From: Chlorops oryzae
Lineage: Eukaryota; Arthropoda; Insecta; Diptera; Chloropidae
DNA length: 64,000 nucleotides
Reading direction: 5' to 3'
NCBI GenBank assembly: GCA_020466095.1
Contig: CM035806.1
Coordinates: 6,643,622 to 6,707,621 of the forward strand
Part shown: positions 34,263 through 46,844 of the stretch, piece by piece
Numbering within the stretch: the stretch's first letter is position 1
How the letters are laid out: each line of letters starts with the position of its first letter
The notes under the pieces: model-generated
Databases searched by the model: none
What the model saw: the letters and a program-made list of their open reading frames with translations, nothing else
Told to the model about the DNA's origin: nothing
Made by a program: the position numbers and the translations under genes

Positions 34263-37205
34263 CCGCAGAGAGAACTTGAAATGATCTTTTTCACAGAAAT
34301 CAGTTTCATAAAACATTTATGTATGAATTGAAAATTTAATTTAAAAAATTTCCGCGTCCCTTTTCCGGCAAAAATTCAACCAAGCGATCCTTTTATAATG
34401 TTTGTCGAAATATTTTCAATTTCTTACATGCCAGAGTTTTGGGTATTCTTTCACACATGATATCATCAATTGTTCGATATCAATACCGTCCGTCATTGTG
34501 CCGCTCGTCTACAGTCACCCACTGCTCAAAGAATTCTTTTACAAAACCACGCGCTTTTGTGGCGCTGCGGTGCAGAAAATCTCATTCCGCTGGTCGGCGT
34601 TCATCGCACGCTCGTGTGAATGTTGACATTCATTATTGTATGCTGTGAACCACACTAAGCCGCAAACAACCGCTTGTCTGCAGACACCCTGTTAAGCTAA
34701 GGGAAAGACGCAATTTTTATTATTGAAACGAAAATGACAAGCCTTTGAGCGTTATGAGAAAGAGGCAAGAGGCAGAGAAGAAAAATAAGAGAAAGAGATC
34801 TGCATGGTTTGGTGTAACTGATTTTTGACCAAATTTGTTTCTGCTTAGGCGGTACGAAGTTCAACGGATCAGCTTATAATCTTATGCATCAACCTTTAAA
34901 CACATAAATTTCTCTGAGCGTAAGGTGTTCGCACTTATGCTAAGCCAACGTGAAGAGCGAACGAACGAATTGAAATTGCGATCTTAGTGGATGATTTATC
35001 CCACCCAAAAGTAAAATTATTACAAATTATTTCTGCAAGTAGAAAGCTCGATCATGCTGAGATTCTTTATGAACCCATCATCAAAAAACCAGTTCCAAAA
35101 TCCATTCTTTTGTTTCAGAATGACTGACTTTCTTTTTATATTTGCACAAATGAGGCATTAGCTCCATCTTGAGAATTTTACATAAATGGCCTAACAATTT
35201 ACAAATACAAATCAAACAAGGACGAAAACTAGAATAAGAAGAATGCGCTCCCTCCGTGCAACTATTTTCAATATCGCCCATTATGCCGCGATTTTACTTA
35301 AACCACTGTAGGCCTCAAGTGTTCGGCGCTGCGTATGAGTGTGAGAAACATATTGATGAGATTGCGTATACGTCGCTATGGTCATATTATATGTATGAAA
35401 GCATTCATTCTCTGAGAGAATCGCGCTCTTTTAGCCATTCCGTCCGTCGGTCCAATTTCATTTTGGGGCAAAATAAATCAACCTGATTGATTGGTATCAA
35501 CTTTAAAACAATCTCATCGTATCAACAAAGTCGAGAAACTAAGTCTTCAATCTCGAATCGCTTCATTTCTCATCGGATCTTATGAAACCAATATGATTGC
35601 CAAATTGAAAAACCGAATTTTTTTCCCCTTTAAATTCTTAATTTTTTCCCCCCGGTTTTTTTTTTCATTTTTATTTTTTCTTTTTGGCTTTTCATACTCC
35701 GTTTTTGTGGTTGGCGTAATTAATCACGACGGCTTATCCGACATGATTCGGAACTAACAAATCGTTTCAAATTATTAAAATCATTTATTATCTTAATCTC
35801 GAATATTAGACGCAAAAAAAAAAAAATAAAAAAAATAAAAAAATATAAAAACAAAAACGTAAAGAGAACTTCAACCGAAATTTTGACTGAACGACTGAAA
35901 GACTAAAGCAATGAAGCAATGAAGCATTGGAGCAGTAAAAGGAAAGACCGATAGGCAGCTTTGGAAAGACGTCGGTCGGTCGCATTACGAATACTTTAGT
36001 TCTTATTGTTTTTCGCTTTTTATGCGAACTCGCACTCTCCTCGTATATGAGAGCGTATGTATACGAACGAGTATGCATTTAAGAGCGTGTGTGTGTGTGT
36101 GTGCGATCGTGAGTGTTAGTGTGGAGGGCGCACTTCCGTTTCCGTAGCAGGCAAGCATGATGACAACGCGTCGACTTTGGTTCATCACGCAGAAAAGCAT
36201 TGAAAAACCGCAAAGGACTGTCATTGCTGTTGTTGTTGCTTGTTTAATGAGCAGCATAAATCAGCGTCGTTCATATCGCGGCAAGCCGTTGCGAAGGCTT
36301 AGCTTTTTACACTGCATCCAATGGCTGAGCTGGCGCTATTGCTGCTGCTGCTGCTGCTGCTTGCGCTCTTCACACTCGAGTACCTCTCAGGCAGCGTGAA
36401 TTACGTTAGGATTTAGATGTCGTATTCGTCACGGCGGTTATTACTTTTCTTAGTGAAGTTCATACTTTCCTTGCCAGTGCGCTCTTCAATGCCTGCACGA
36501 CCACCCGCCCGACCAAACCGCCCGCCCGCCCGCTTGCCGTCGCCATGCCATTGCCTTCCTTTTCGTTTTCTGATTTAACGCTAACGCATCTAGCTTTCAG
36601 CGGATGAGCAGATCCGTTGAGCTGCTTGTTTTTGTTTAATGTTCTCGGCACACTCAAGGACATACGATGACGGGGAAGCTAGAAATAAAACGAAAAGCAT
36701 GGAAAAATCTTCGAAATTTAATTATGCTCTCTTAACGTTGGGAAAAGCGTTTAGAAAAACGGAAAAAAAACACTGTTGGCTTCAACATGGAAACTGTCAT
36801 CATCATTGCCGAGACGAGTAGGAGGGAAGGACAGACATTAACAATAAAAAAAATTCAATAATTTCCCTTTTTCCGCACTTTTTTTCTTGTTTTTTTTTTT
36901 TTTTATTCTTTCTCTTTATTTATTTATTTTTTCCTTTGTTTTCATGAAGTGGATATTGTTCTTCTTCCCGTTCAAAGTGAAATGGATCTCTCGTATTACA
37001 TTCTTTTTTCGAATCCGCCCGTGAGTTTCGCTTTAAGCAAGAAAAAAAGGAAAATAAAAAGGAACCGTCCTTGAAGGCGTATAAGAAATTTATTTATAAT
37101 AATCTTAAGATGGTAAAATATTAACCCAAGAAGAGTACCATGAATATGTTGAATTATATACACTTTAGAGGGAAAAGCCATAATTCGTTTTGCCAGCAGA
37201 AAGAG

Positions 37206-37239
<34 letters not shown>

Positions 37240-38542
37240 CATCGCATATGAGTGAAATTAATTTTCATTACTGCTTGTGTGCCCTCAAAATTTATTTGAG
37301 TCAAACTTGTTTATGAACATGGGAAAAAATTATTTCTGTTTGAGCTACTTTGTATATTTGTGCACATATTCGCACATATTCGCACATTAAGAAGGAGTGA
37401 GTTCCATTTACATTTGTCATACTTAGGAGCGTAGTTATTCAGAAATTTTTAATTGTTTCGGTGGATAGAAATTTTATATTTGAAATTTGAGTAAACGAAG
37501 GCAAAATAGAAGGAAATAAAGGTAAGGAAATAAAGGGTCTTACCGGTTATGGAGGGCAATCGGTCCCCTGAAAAAATATTGAAAAAGACTCTAAAGTAAC
37601 TACCGAAAAACACTGTAGAAGCCGATTTTTATGCCCCTTTTGCGCTGTGCCCTTAAAAATATTCTTCACAGAAATCCTATTCAGTAGGCCCTTTTTCAAA
37701 ATTTTATAACTCAAAAACTAATTAAGGCAGAAGATGAAACAAAAGGCGACTGAAAGCTAATAAAACGAGGAATTAAAAAAATTTTTTTTTTTTTTTTAAT
37801 TTTACACAGAGAAAATTTTTCCCACAAAATTCAAAATAAAAATTAAATATTTTTTCCCCGTGTATTTCCATTTTTTCGCCATTTTCCGGACATTAAAAAA
37901 AAAACCTCTAAGCATTACCTTTCACAAGAAAATTGTTCTAATCAAAATGAAAAGGTAGGAGGAGTCCGGCACACCGGTTTGGCGACGTCCTTACTGATGG
38001 TCCACACGCCCCACCCGCGAAAAAAAAATTTTTAGAAAATGAAAAGATATCTTTTTGAGATATTTACAAAACCGTCAAGGCACATAGAGGACCTAATGGC
38101 TATCAAAAAACGAACAAAATTTTAAAATACCTTTCATGGGATACCCTCAATCTCTTTGTTTTCTACAAAAAATGTCCTTTGAGGTGTGATTTCGACACTT
38201 CTCTTTTACTCGTTTTTCTTTGGCCTTTATAAATTTTCCCTACTTTAAAGTGAAGTCATTAAAAAAATACTTTCCAAAAACAAAAAAAAAAAAAAAAAAG
38301 ACAATTCGTGATATATGATTATTGTTATGTCTCAGATGGTTCATTGCCCCAAAATAATATCATGTTTATAGCATACTTTATAAGATAGATAAAAAGATAA
38401 TTTTGACTAAAGAAGCGTCACACGAGCCACCCAAATGAGTGAGACTTTAAGATTATGCAAAAATATTCTCCCAAATGTCGCTTGCGCCAGATAAAATTTC
38501 ATAGGTACATACATACATATGTACATGAAATTGTCATAGAAT

Positions 38543-39147
38543 ATACCCTGCAGGAAATGACAGTAGTGAATCTATACTCTTTTTATACTGTCCGCATCAA
38601 CAGTTCTACTGACCAATTATGCCCTTCGCATTGCAAACCGCTATAGACAATTAACATTGCTTGTCATTGCAAAACCACCAATAGTGGAGACAAACAATAG
38701 ACATGCTATTGACGAGGGAACCATTATGAAAGCATTTATTTTAGTATGTCAATTGCAAGAGCCATTCGTGTGCCTATGGTGGCTCAATGCGTTGAGTGCT
38801 TGCCTTGAGCTCTGAAAATCGCGGTTTCAAATCTCGCGCGAGTACTGGATTTTTTTATATTTTTTTTAAATTTTTTTATTTACTTTTTTTTGAAGTAAAC
38901 TGCTGGGTGAGAACGCATGCTCTATGCTATTGAGGCCTCTGAGATATGTTCAGCAAATATGTTAAATGTATGAAATTTAGCTGTAGAAACCTCGTTGATA
39001 TTTTCGATCGCATTTACTGCAGCAAAAACTCACAAAAATTAAATTAAATATATAGACTTCTTGTTGACATGGTCGACAGAGATGAACTATACCTATTGAC
39101 TCATTGTAGACATTGGGTCATGTTCCGACAGGCTTCCTGCAGGGTAT
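38543..39147. mobile_element. 605-bp TIR element (ATACCCTGCAGGAA), copy 1
   Basis: ATACCCTGCAGGAA and TTCCTGCAGGGTAT are exact inverses. The inner side of the right end (GCCTGTCGGAACATGACCC, read inverted) also matches 63905-63960 at the window edge, so this is a dispersed family. A tRNA-like module lies inside. No protein is encoded. Confidence 0.8.
38779..38846 (+). repeat. tRNA-like module inside the 38.5-kb TIR element
   Basis: GGTGGCTCAATGCGTTGAGTG resembles the D-arm/A-box region (TGGCTCAATGCG), and GCGGTTTCAAATCTCGC is a one-base-extended B box about 40 bases later. CGCGAGTACTGG and T-rich sequence follow. I read it as tRNA-derived, not a working tRNA. Confidence 0.5.
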
Positions 39148-40753
39148 TTTTGAAGGAATATAAATTTTTTTCTTCTTATTCATTTCCTTAAAACCGCTGT
39201 TATTGCTTTCTGTCGCATTCATTTTTTTTTATCTCATTTGAGGAATATTCGTTTAAATACAAAGTTTATTAAAAATTCTCAAGCATAGTTTTATACATAT
39301 GTGTATGTACACATGTTTTTGTATGTGTATGGTAGAAATTCCGAATGAACTTCTTCAACAATATTCCGACATCGTTTTGTTATATCTTCCACACTTAAAG
39401 AATTCTCTGTTACATTCGAATTGTACATACATGCATTAACATGCTGACATTCATACAGAAACTCTTTCAGTATAAAATGGCTTACGATTTTTGAGCACAA
39501 GGACAAGGATTCGAAAGAACTTCAATTACGTCAAACAGAAGTAAATTGAGAATTTCACATCACATTTCTAATGCCCTCAAGCTCGCTCCGTAAGCTCTGA
39601 AATGCTGTTAACACTGTCAATAATTTATTTTGTGTATTTTTTTTGTTTTATCGTTCGGCAATATTTCGACCATATTGTACCTACAATACAAAAAAAAAAA
39701 AAAAAAAAAATGAAAAAATAAAAAACAGGAAAAGAAAAATGCCTGCAATCGGCACGCACTGATTCACTTTTCAATTCGATCGATTTTCCCTCCCTCCGGG
39801 ACAACACAAAAAAACCCTTTTCAAAGCCTTCCTTTCGTTATATTTCTTTCATGTTATTTTTTGTTTTTATTTAATTTTTTCTCATTTTTTTTTTTTTTTG
39901 TTGTATTTTTGCTTTTCTTTTGTTCCCTTCGACATATTCGTTCTGTGGAATTCGAATACGAATTCGAATATGAATGTTAACCAAGGACGAAAGACAAAGC
40001 ACTTCATGAAAATGTCCCAATGAAACGGTTCCGTACGTCACAATGGTAAATTATGGTATATTGACAATTCATATTCATATCAATCTCTGCTCTCAATACT
40101 CATAATTTCGGTAGAGGACACAAAAACAAAAAAAAACCAAAAAAAAATATATAAATAAATAAATTGGACTTTTATTACCGTCTTTTGATGAATGAACTTC
40201 GATATATTGATATTGATGTACAAAAGAATCAAGAACAAGAGGAAAGAACTCATGTTTCCGATAGCATTTTCATTGTCACAATGAGAAATTTCGGACTTCA
40301 TACTTCAGATTCACAGATTCACAGATTTCAGATCTCAAATCTCGGATCTCTTTTTCGTTGCTGGGACGAAAAGTAATTTCATCAAGAAGCCTGGCAGCCA
40401 TAGCGAGGCGATTCTTCTTTTTTCGTTTTTTTTTTTTTTTCTTGGAATAATTAATCATAGTCATTATGCTGCCGTAGAGCACAATGACGTACAATTTATT
40501 GGTTTGAAAGCAAGAGCAAATAGTTCTTTATGAAAATGCGTTCGGGCACAAAATTAAAATGTTGCAGCTTCCATTATTTCGGTCTCCTTTCGTTCGTTCT
40601 CTCCGATTCATTCATTCTTGAATTCTGCTATCATCTTTTAGGATTTCTTCTATTTTCAGCAATTTCATCAACATAACATACATACATACATACGCACACA
40701 AGTACACTCAATAACTTCGAAAATTTTACTCTGTCTTTTTTCCCTTGTTGCAG

Positions 40754-40868
40754 GACGAGGCGCGAAAGAAGGCTGCTTCAACTTACTTGGTCGAAAATGG
40801 TACGGACATGCCGCCGCCACGTTACCAGAAGGATGGCACCCTGCCAAGTGTTTACCCTAATAATATGG
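40754..40868 (+). CDS. Internal exon 2 of the receptor-like protein
   Basis: This 115-base exon is preceded by a pyrimidine-rich tract ending TTGCAG and followed by GTGAGT. It reads DEARKKAASTYLVENG, then TDMPPPRYQKDGTLPS and VYPNNM, in the frame set by the previous exon (phase 0 entry, phase 1 exit). MPPPRYQ offers a proline-rich stretch next to a tyrosine, which suits SH3 or SH2 adaptor binding. Codon use is more GC-rich than the flanking introns. The length is not a multiple of three, so skipping it alone would shift the frame. Exons 2 and 3 together total 309 bases (103 codons) and could be skipped together in frame. Confidence 0.85.
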
Positions 40869-41639
40869 GTGAGTACATAAGTCGAACTGAGATGAAAAAG
40901 TTAAAATAAAAAAAAAAAATTTATTGTAAAGTAGCTTTTTCACTTGGCTATGAAGCCTAAATTTTCCAATTCGAACAATCAAATTCAATGCTATTTTCTT
41001 ATGTTTGCCAAAAAGAGAGCGCAAGAGAGAAATTATTAAAAATTTTTCCAATTTTTTTGTTCTTGCTTAAACCCACTAATATCAGGTCATATTCAACGGG
41101 TTCAACGTTCATCGAATATATCTCTCTTATGTTAATAAGAGAAGAGAAAACAAAAGACTTCAATCGAGCCAATATACGAAAGTATGGAACGTCGGCATTG
41201 AAGGACATTCGACAAATTTTGTTGATTTTTCGATTTGCTGCAATTTGATCTTGAAAGATTTACTCACAAATAAACGATTGCTTGCTTACATCTATAGCTA
41301 GTCCAAAACTATGAATTCGATGTTGAACTCAATAAGCTAAAACAAAAAATGGAACTAGGACAATAAGCCAAGCAAATCATAAATTTCATGAAGGCATATT
41401 TACTCAAATTAGTTCGTTTGAGTTCTGCTGCAATTTCTATGATGATGTTTTTGGCGATTTTTCAGAGCTTTATTCTTTCTATTTTTTTTTTTTTTTTTTT
41501 GTATCCAGAAGCGAACATTTATTCCACAATGGAAAACTTCACTTAACATTCTGGGTACTTCCCCAATATCTGAAAATTAAATTCAATCTCATTTGAGAGA
41601 CTTTCTCGAACAGAGGATTTCAACAAATTTTGCCTCATA

Positions 41640-41850
41640 TTTAAGAAAACTAACCCCTCTAAGACTTGCTCTAACATAATATTCAGTTAAATTAATAAAT
41701 TACAATTCTGTAGACCTTTAAACCTTACAAAAATTCATATTTGTAGAGAAACTTGTCCTCAAACTTGTCCCTTCATCAGCATCAGCATGAAGTCGATCGC
41801 AAGCAGATAAAAAATTTTGTTTGCATTTTTCGTTTAAAATTGGTTCTTTA
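41640..41850 (+). repeat. Dispersed repeat E, copy 2 (empty site for the 12.5-kb insertion)
   Basis: It aligns with 12446-12514 plus 14008-14150 without the 1.5-kb insertion; the single TTAA at 41718-41721 marks the target. Its right edge runs directly into the family A element at 41851. Confidence 0.75.
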
Positions 41851-42600
41851 TTAAGGGGGTCTTCTCATTGAAAACCCGTTTTTTGGACCCTTTTTAAAAA
41901 AATTCTTATTTGAAAACGCAAAGAATAATTGAAAACTTTTTTTATTTATTGTATTACAAAAGGTTCAAAGTAAATAAAAAAATTTTTTTTTGCCTCGATA
42001 TGTGGGCTGTTCAAAAAGTAATGAGACTTCAAAGTTGGTGGTGAAAAAAAAGGTGCCGTCACGGCGGCCACGATTCCGGGTCTCCGGAGCGTCCGAAATG
42101 GAAAAAAAAAACGGGGTTATAATCAGTATAGATGTAATTCTCGGGTGAACCTCAAGCTTAATTTTGTGATTTTTTTTGACAAAATGGCGGCCATTCAAAA
42201 AAAAATTTCAATTTCGGGCTTTTTTTTTTGTAGTTTAGTGTAAAAAAAAAATAGTAAAAAATTTTTTTAAATTATGGTCGAGGTTCACCCGAGAATGGTG
42301 ACAATTCTGCGTCGATTCCACTTTGTTTCATGAAAATCGGTTCAGTTGAACTGGAGATATCATGGCCGCCAGTTCGAAAAACGTGGTTTCGAGATAAACG
42401 CGTTTAAAGTTTGAAGCAACGCAAAAATTACTCGTTTTAGCTCAGATCTTGCTCGACAAAGAAGGCTATATCCTCTAAACTATTTCGAATTTCAAAAAAT
42501 CCTTTTAGGGGCATATTCACAACTACCCAAGCTATAAATAAATGCAAAAAAAAAAAAAAAAGTCGAAAAAAAAAGTTGCTCAATGAGAAGACCCCCTTAA
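41851..42600 (+). mobile_element. 745-bp TTAA element, family A, copy 2
   Basis: It has the same 21-base TTAA-inclusive ends as the copies at 20220 and 45486, and is nearly identical to copy 3 apart from A/T-run lengths and scattered substitutions. It carries the same inverted pair ATTCTCGGGTGAACCTC (about 42137 and 42282). Confidence 0.9.
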
Positions 42601-42610
42601 AAAAAAAATA

Positions 42611-42735
42611 TACAGGGTGTTACGTTTGTGAAGGTCAACCGGTCGCGAGCTGGTAGAGGAGGTCAGACCTAACAAAAAAATCGTATGGGATGGGGTTGGG
42701 GGTCGCAAATTGCACCCCTGAGGAGTTATAGGCCC
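42611..42735 (+). mobile_element. Fragment related to the 16.8-kb TIR element
   Basis: It starts TACAGGGTGTTACG and contains AAAAATCGTATGG, a G-rich run, then TCGCAAATTGCACCCCTGAG, as in 16831-16950. No matching right end was found downstream, so it is truncated or its other end has diverged. Confidence 0.6.
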
Positions 42736-45210
42736 TTAAAGTTTTTAGGCAGCAAGTCGAGAAAAATAATTCTCCCACGATAATGGTTCATCGTAGAAAA
42801 AAAAAACTTAAATTCAGTTTGAAAGCCAATTGTATGTGCTTTTAGGCAAAATTAAAGTGATGCTCAAAATATGACCCATTGAGGGAAAAATAAATGGTCA
42901 AAGTGAAAAATTCTGAAAAAACTTTCAATTTTTTTTTACTTTGGAAGCCATTTTGGTATAAAAAGTGTCCAATTAACAGCCAAATTTTTTATTTTATTCA
43001 AAATGTTGGATCGATTTCCTTTAATTTGGTGCCCCATATGTCTAACAAATTTTTTGAAAATAAGATGAGAAAATTAAATATCTAAATGACTAGGCTATTT
43101 CGGCGAGGAAAAAAATTATCACAAAAACGTTCTAAACAGCCCTGACGGCATAAACAGCTGATTTAAATTTCAATTTGAGTTTGAATTTCGAAATGGAAAC
43201 TTATTTGTAAGTATTATTAGTAGACCACCTTCAAACTATTTTGACATCAAGTCTCACTTTTCTGCGAGAAACAATTCAACTTGAATTATTTCTGCTACGA
43301 AAGCCTGGGTTTCGATGTCCATTTTTAGGCAAAAAAGCACTAAATTATTATGATATTTTTTTTTACTGAATTGCGGCCAGCTGTCAGAAATGCCGCATGA
43401 AATTTCAATCCGGAATTTTCTGAAGCTTTATATTTATATTAAGTCCTTAATTTCCAGCCGAACTGAGGTCTTAGCTATGAATTGAAAAATAATTTTACAA
43501 GACTTTTGGATTTGTTTGTGGTTTATCAAAATCTATGGATAAATGGCAAAGTTATAATTTTATTTGGGATAGGAATTAAAAAAACAATGAAAATTACAAA
43601 ATTTCATCCTTAAAGTATGCAAAGGGTTTTTTTTTTTACAAAGCAAAGAAAGGCGTACGATAGACCAACAGACCGATACCAATTCAATGCACCTAAAAAC
43701 GTTGGAAGGAAAATTCTGTGATATAAATATAATCGTATTATATGCCCGCACACACACTGAAGTCAATTCATTTTTCCTCGACGCACACCACTTCCACCGA
43801 TAGTTCGCAATCATTTTGAAACATTTCAAAAGAACACATACACATGGTATGGCATGTATGAAAATTTGATTTTACGGGATTTTCTCACGTTCCCCTCGAA
43901 CGTTAGCCATTTATTTTTCTTCATTTTTTTTTTTGCACTAATGCACAAATTGCATTGGGACTCTGTTCTAACATTCGAGAGTCACCGTAGCGTCGCAAAA
44001 GGCGCAAACTTTGCGAAGGTAGCGTGTAAACATCAAGGTGTGCTCCCTCGCTGCCAACTACTACGCTGCCTGCTGCCGGCTGCCTGCTGCTTCGATTGCA
44101 ATTTGTTTTATTTCATTCAAATGTCAGGCTGCGACAATAGCGGAGTCACGTTGACTATGGAACCGTGTAAATACTATGATGTATTTGCAGCATATGTGCG
44201 AGTTCTTCTTTTTTCGCTTGTTTTTTTTTTTCTCTCCATGACACACGACATGCGACACACGCTGCAGGCTGCACGCTACATGCTGCAGCTAAACACGCAA
44301 CACGACACATGTGCCACAGGCGGATATAAAATTATTGAGGAGTGCAGTGCTAGCGCGACCAGACGAAATGAAAGAAAGAACGAACGAATGAAGGAAATAG
44401 CAAAAAAAAAAAAAAAGTGCAACACAAAATTTCATGGCACAGAGAAGCTCCCACTTCGACTGCCGCTCCCGCTCGCGCCATTGCCCATGTCCATTGAATA
44501 AATAAGCATCGAAGAAAATTAAAAGACGCAAATATTTGTGTTGCAATGCACTGCGCATCGAATAGGATAACTAAATCTGCGGAAGAAGGAAGGAATTCAA
44601 ACTACGAATGAGCATCAGAAATGGAAAAGAATATTTTAAAAAAATATATATATTTATACATATAAAAAGCAACATGCCTGTTACAAGCAACAATGCAACA
44701 ATGAACATGACAAATTACCAAAGAAGTCGCCATGGAAAATTGCTTGCGAGATGTTTTCCAAGCAATTTCGATGTTGTTCATTGCGCTCTATTATCATGAA
44801 TTCATGTCTGGCCTAATCAGAGGATAATTGCGAAACATGGAAGCGATTGAAGATTAAAATTAATCCAGTTTGCTGAAGACTCTTGAAGAGAGTATTATGC
44901 GTTGAGGAGCCAAAGGTTTTTGGCATAGAAGATACCATATATCTACGCCTTTACGTACTTTAAATATTTTAAATTCCTTGACATTGCATTGGATTTTGTC
45001 GACTATTGATTTCTACTTCTTGGATCATGTGTCAATGATTCTTCTACTCTTCTCGAGAGCGCTTCTCAATTTCCGTCTATCAATGGCGTCTGTTTCTTTG
45101 ATGTTATCTAATGAGCTACTTTTCTTTTGGGTCATTTTTTTTTTTTTTGCCCTATTTCTGGAACTTTTAGAGCATTTTCTCTCTATCGTATGAACCTCCT
45201 GAATCCTCTA

Positions 45211-45431
45211 TTAACCCTGCTGGTGACTTAGGACCATTTGGTCCAAAATGCAATTTTTTTGTGGCCAATATCTGAAGATTGATGAAATATATTTACTTTC
45301 AGCCATAACAATCTTCTTGTAAAGAGTTCAAATTCTTATGTTGACCATATAATTTGTATGAAAAATACACCGCGAGCCAAATATTCCCTAAAGCATTTAG
45401 TGTAACTTTCTTAAGCTACCAGCCGGGTTAA
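45211..45431. mobile_element. 221-bp TTAA MITE (piggyBac-type ends)
   Basis: The left end TTAACCCTGCTGGT and the right end ACCAGCCGGGTTAA are inverse with one mismatch, and TTAA is present at both edges. Just inside the left end is GGACCATTTGGTCC, a perfect palindrome. The element is non-coding. Confidence 0.75.
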
Positions 45432-45485
45432 CAACTTATAGAGTGGAATTTTGGGATAGAAGAAAATCATATTTTATTGCATAAT

Positions 45486-46230
45486 TTAAGGGGGTCTTCT
45501 CATTGAAAACCCGTTTTTTGGACCCCTTTTAAAAAAATTCTTATTTGAAAACGCAAAGAATAATTTAAAACTTTTTTTATTTATTGTATTACAAAAGGTT
45601 CAAAGTAAATCAAAAATTTTTTTTTGCCTCGATACGTGGGCTGTTCCAAAAGTAATGAGACTTCAAAGTTGGTGGTGAAAAAAAAAGGTGCCGTCACGGC
45701 GGCCACGATTCCGGGTCTCCGGAGCGTCCGAAATGGAAAAAAAAAACGGGGTTATAATCAGTATAGATGTAATTCTCGGGTGAACCTCAAGCTTAATTTT
45801 GTGATTTTTTTTGACAAAATGGCGGCCATTAAAAAAAAAATTTCAATTTCGGGCTTTTTTTTTTGTAGTTTAGTGTAAAAAAAAAAATTGTAAAAAATTT
45901 TTTAAAATTATGGTCGAGGTTCACCCGAGAATGGTGACAATTCTGCGTCGATTTCACTTTGTTTCATGAAAATCGGTTCAGTTGAACTGGAGATATCATG
46001 GCCGCCAGTTCGAAAAACGTGGTTTCGAGATAAACGCGTTTAAAGTTTGAAGCAACGCAAAAATTACTCGTTTTAGCTCAGATCTTGCTCGACAAAGAAG
46101 GCTATATCCTCTAAACTATTTCGAATTTCAAAAAATCCTTTTAGGGGCATATTCACAACTACCCAAGCTATAAATAAATGCAAAAAAAAAAGTCGAAAAA
46201 AAAAGTTGCTCAATGAGAAGACCCCCTTAA
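45486..46230 (+). mobile_element. 745-bp TTAA element, family A, copy 3
   Basis: It has TTAAGGGGGTCTTCTCATTG at the left and CAATGAGAAGACCCCCTTAA at the right, in the same orientation as copy 2. An 84-codon frame (45624-45878) is open here and partly in copy 1, but different A-run lengths shift it between copies, so it is not a conserved protein. Confidence 0.9.
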
Positions 46231-46305
46231 TGAATTTTTCAACAAAAAAAATTTAAATCACTTCAAAGCAGTGAGAAAGCTTTAGTGGAGACCGCTCGAA
46301 ATTAA

Positions 46306-46844
46306 CCCAGCCAACATCTGAAGTCGTAAATGAATCATTTTTGAATCCTTATTCGGAGTGTGAGGCCTCATAAAAAGCTCATTTAGGAGTCCGAAATAAA
46401 CGTGTTTCCTTTCTTGCGAACGAGAACGAGATATATGAGTCTGAAATCATATACCGAAGGAGCCCATATTAGAGTCCTTCCGCACTCAAATCTATGAGTT
46501 TAAAAAGATCCCAGAACTTTGAGTGATATTTTTTATCGTATGCTTTAAATTTATGATAATGACTCACATATTTCTCGGTTTTTACGTATTTATAATTTCA
46601 AATAATATTTTTCAATGTTTATTTCTCGCCCCTGTGTGGGATTGGAACCCTGAAACTCTCGCTTTCTAGTCATGTGCTCACCCATCGACGCCGTCTTTGC
46701 CAAATCAGAATAATTGGATTTTTTTCGTTCATAAGTTCATAAGTCAAATTGAATTTTCTTTTATTTTCATTATTTTCTTCATATGTACATATATCTGACC
46801 CGTTTCGGACTCATATTTCGAGCACTCCGAATCTGTTTGCTGGG
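46306..46844. mobile_element. CCCAGC TIR element, copy 2
   Basis: It starts CCCAGCCAACATC and ends GTTTGCTGGG, inverse over about 10-11 bases with one mismatch. Like the element at 12912 it contains a tRNA-like stretch. A solitary CCCAGCAAATTGATG at 32098 may be another end. Confidence 0.55.
46627..46693 (-). repeat. tRNA-like module inside CCCAGC element, copy 2
   Basis: On the minus strand GATGGGTGAGCACATGAC (A-box-like) is followed about 35 bases later by CAGGGTTCCAATCCCACAC (B box with one mismatch) and AGGGGCGAGAAAT. The trailing GGCGARAA block is shared with the other modules. Confidence 0.5.

Larger units (their letters stand above)
33024..40753 (+). other. Intron between exons 1 and 2 (7.7 kb)
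   Basis: The intron starts GTAAGT and ends in a pyrimidine-rich tract followed by CAG (about 40738-40753). The first 1.3 kb is packed with short inverted-repeat elements and a TIR element lies at 38.5-39.1 kb, both listed separately. The rest (about 34.3-38.5 and 39.2-40.7 kb) is AT-rich with simple repeats: a GA run near 37215, a TG run near 36090, a CTG-type run near 36340 and several poly-A/T tracts. I see no further exon or RNA gene in it. Confidence 0.75.

Noticed and set aside
43854..44501. 215-codon + strand frame
   Set aside because: It includes poly-F and poly-K stretches from homopolymers and no recognisable domain; no splice or start context stands out.
45624..45878. 84-codon frame also present in another family A copy
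   Set aside because: It recurs only because the DNA element recurs; A-run length changes shift the frame between copies and break it in copy 2.
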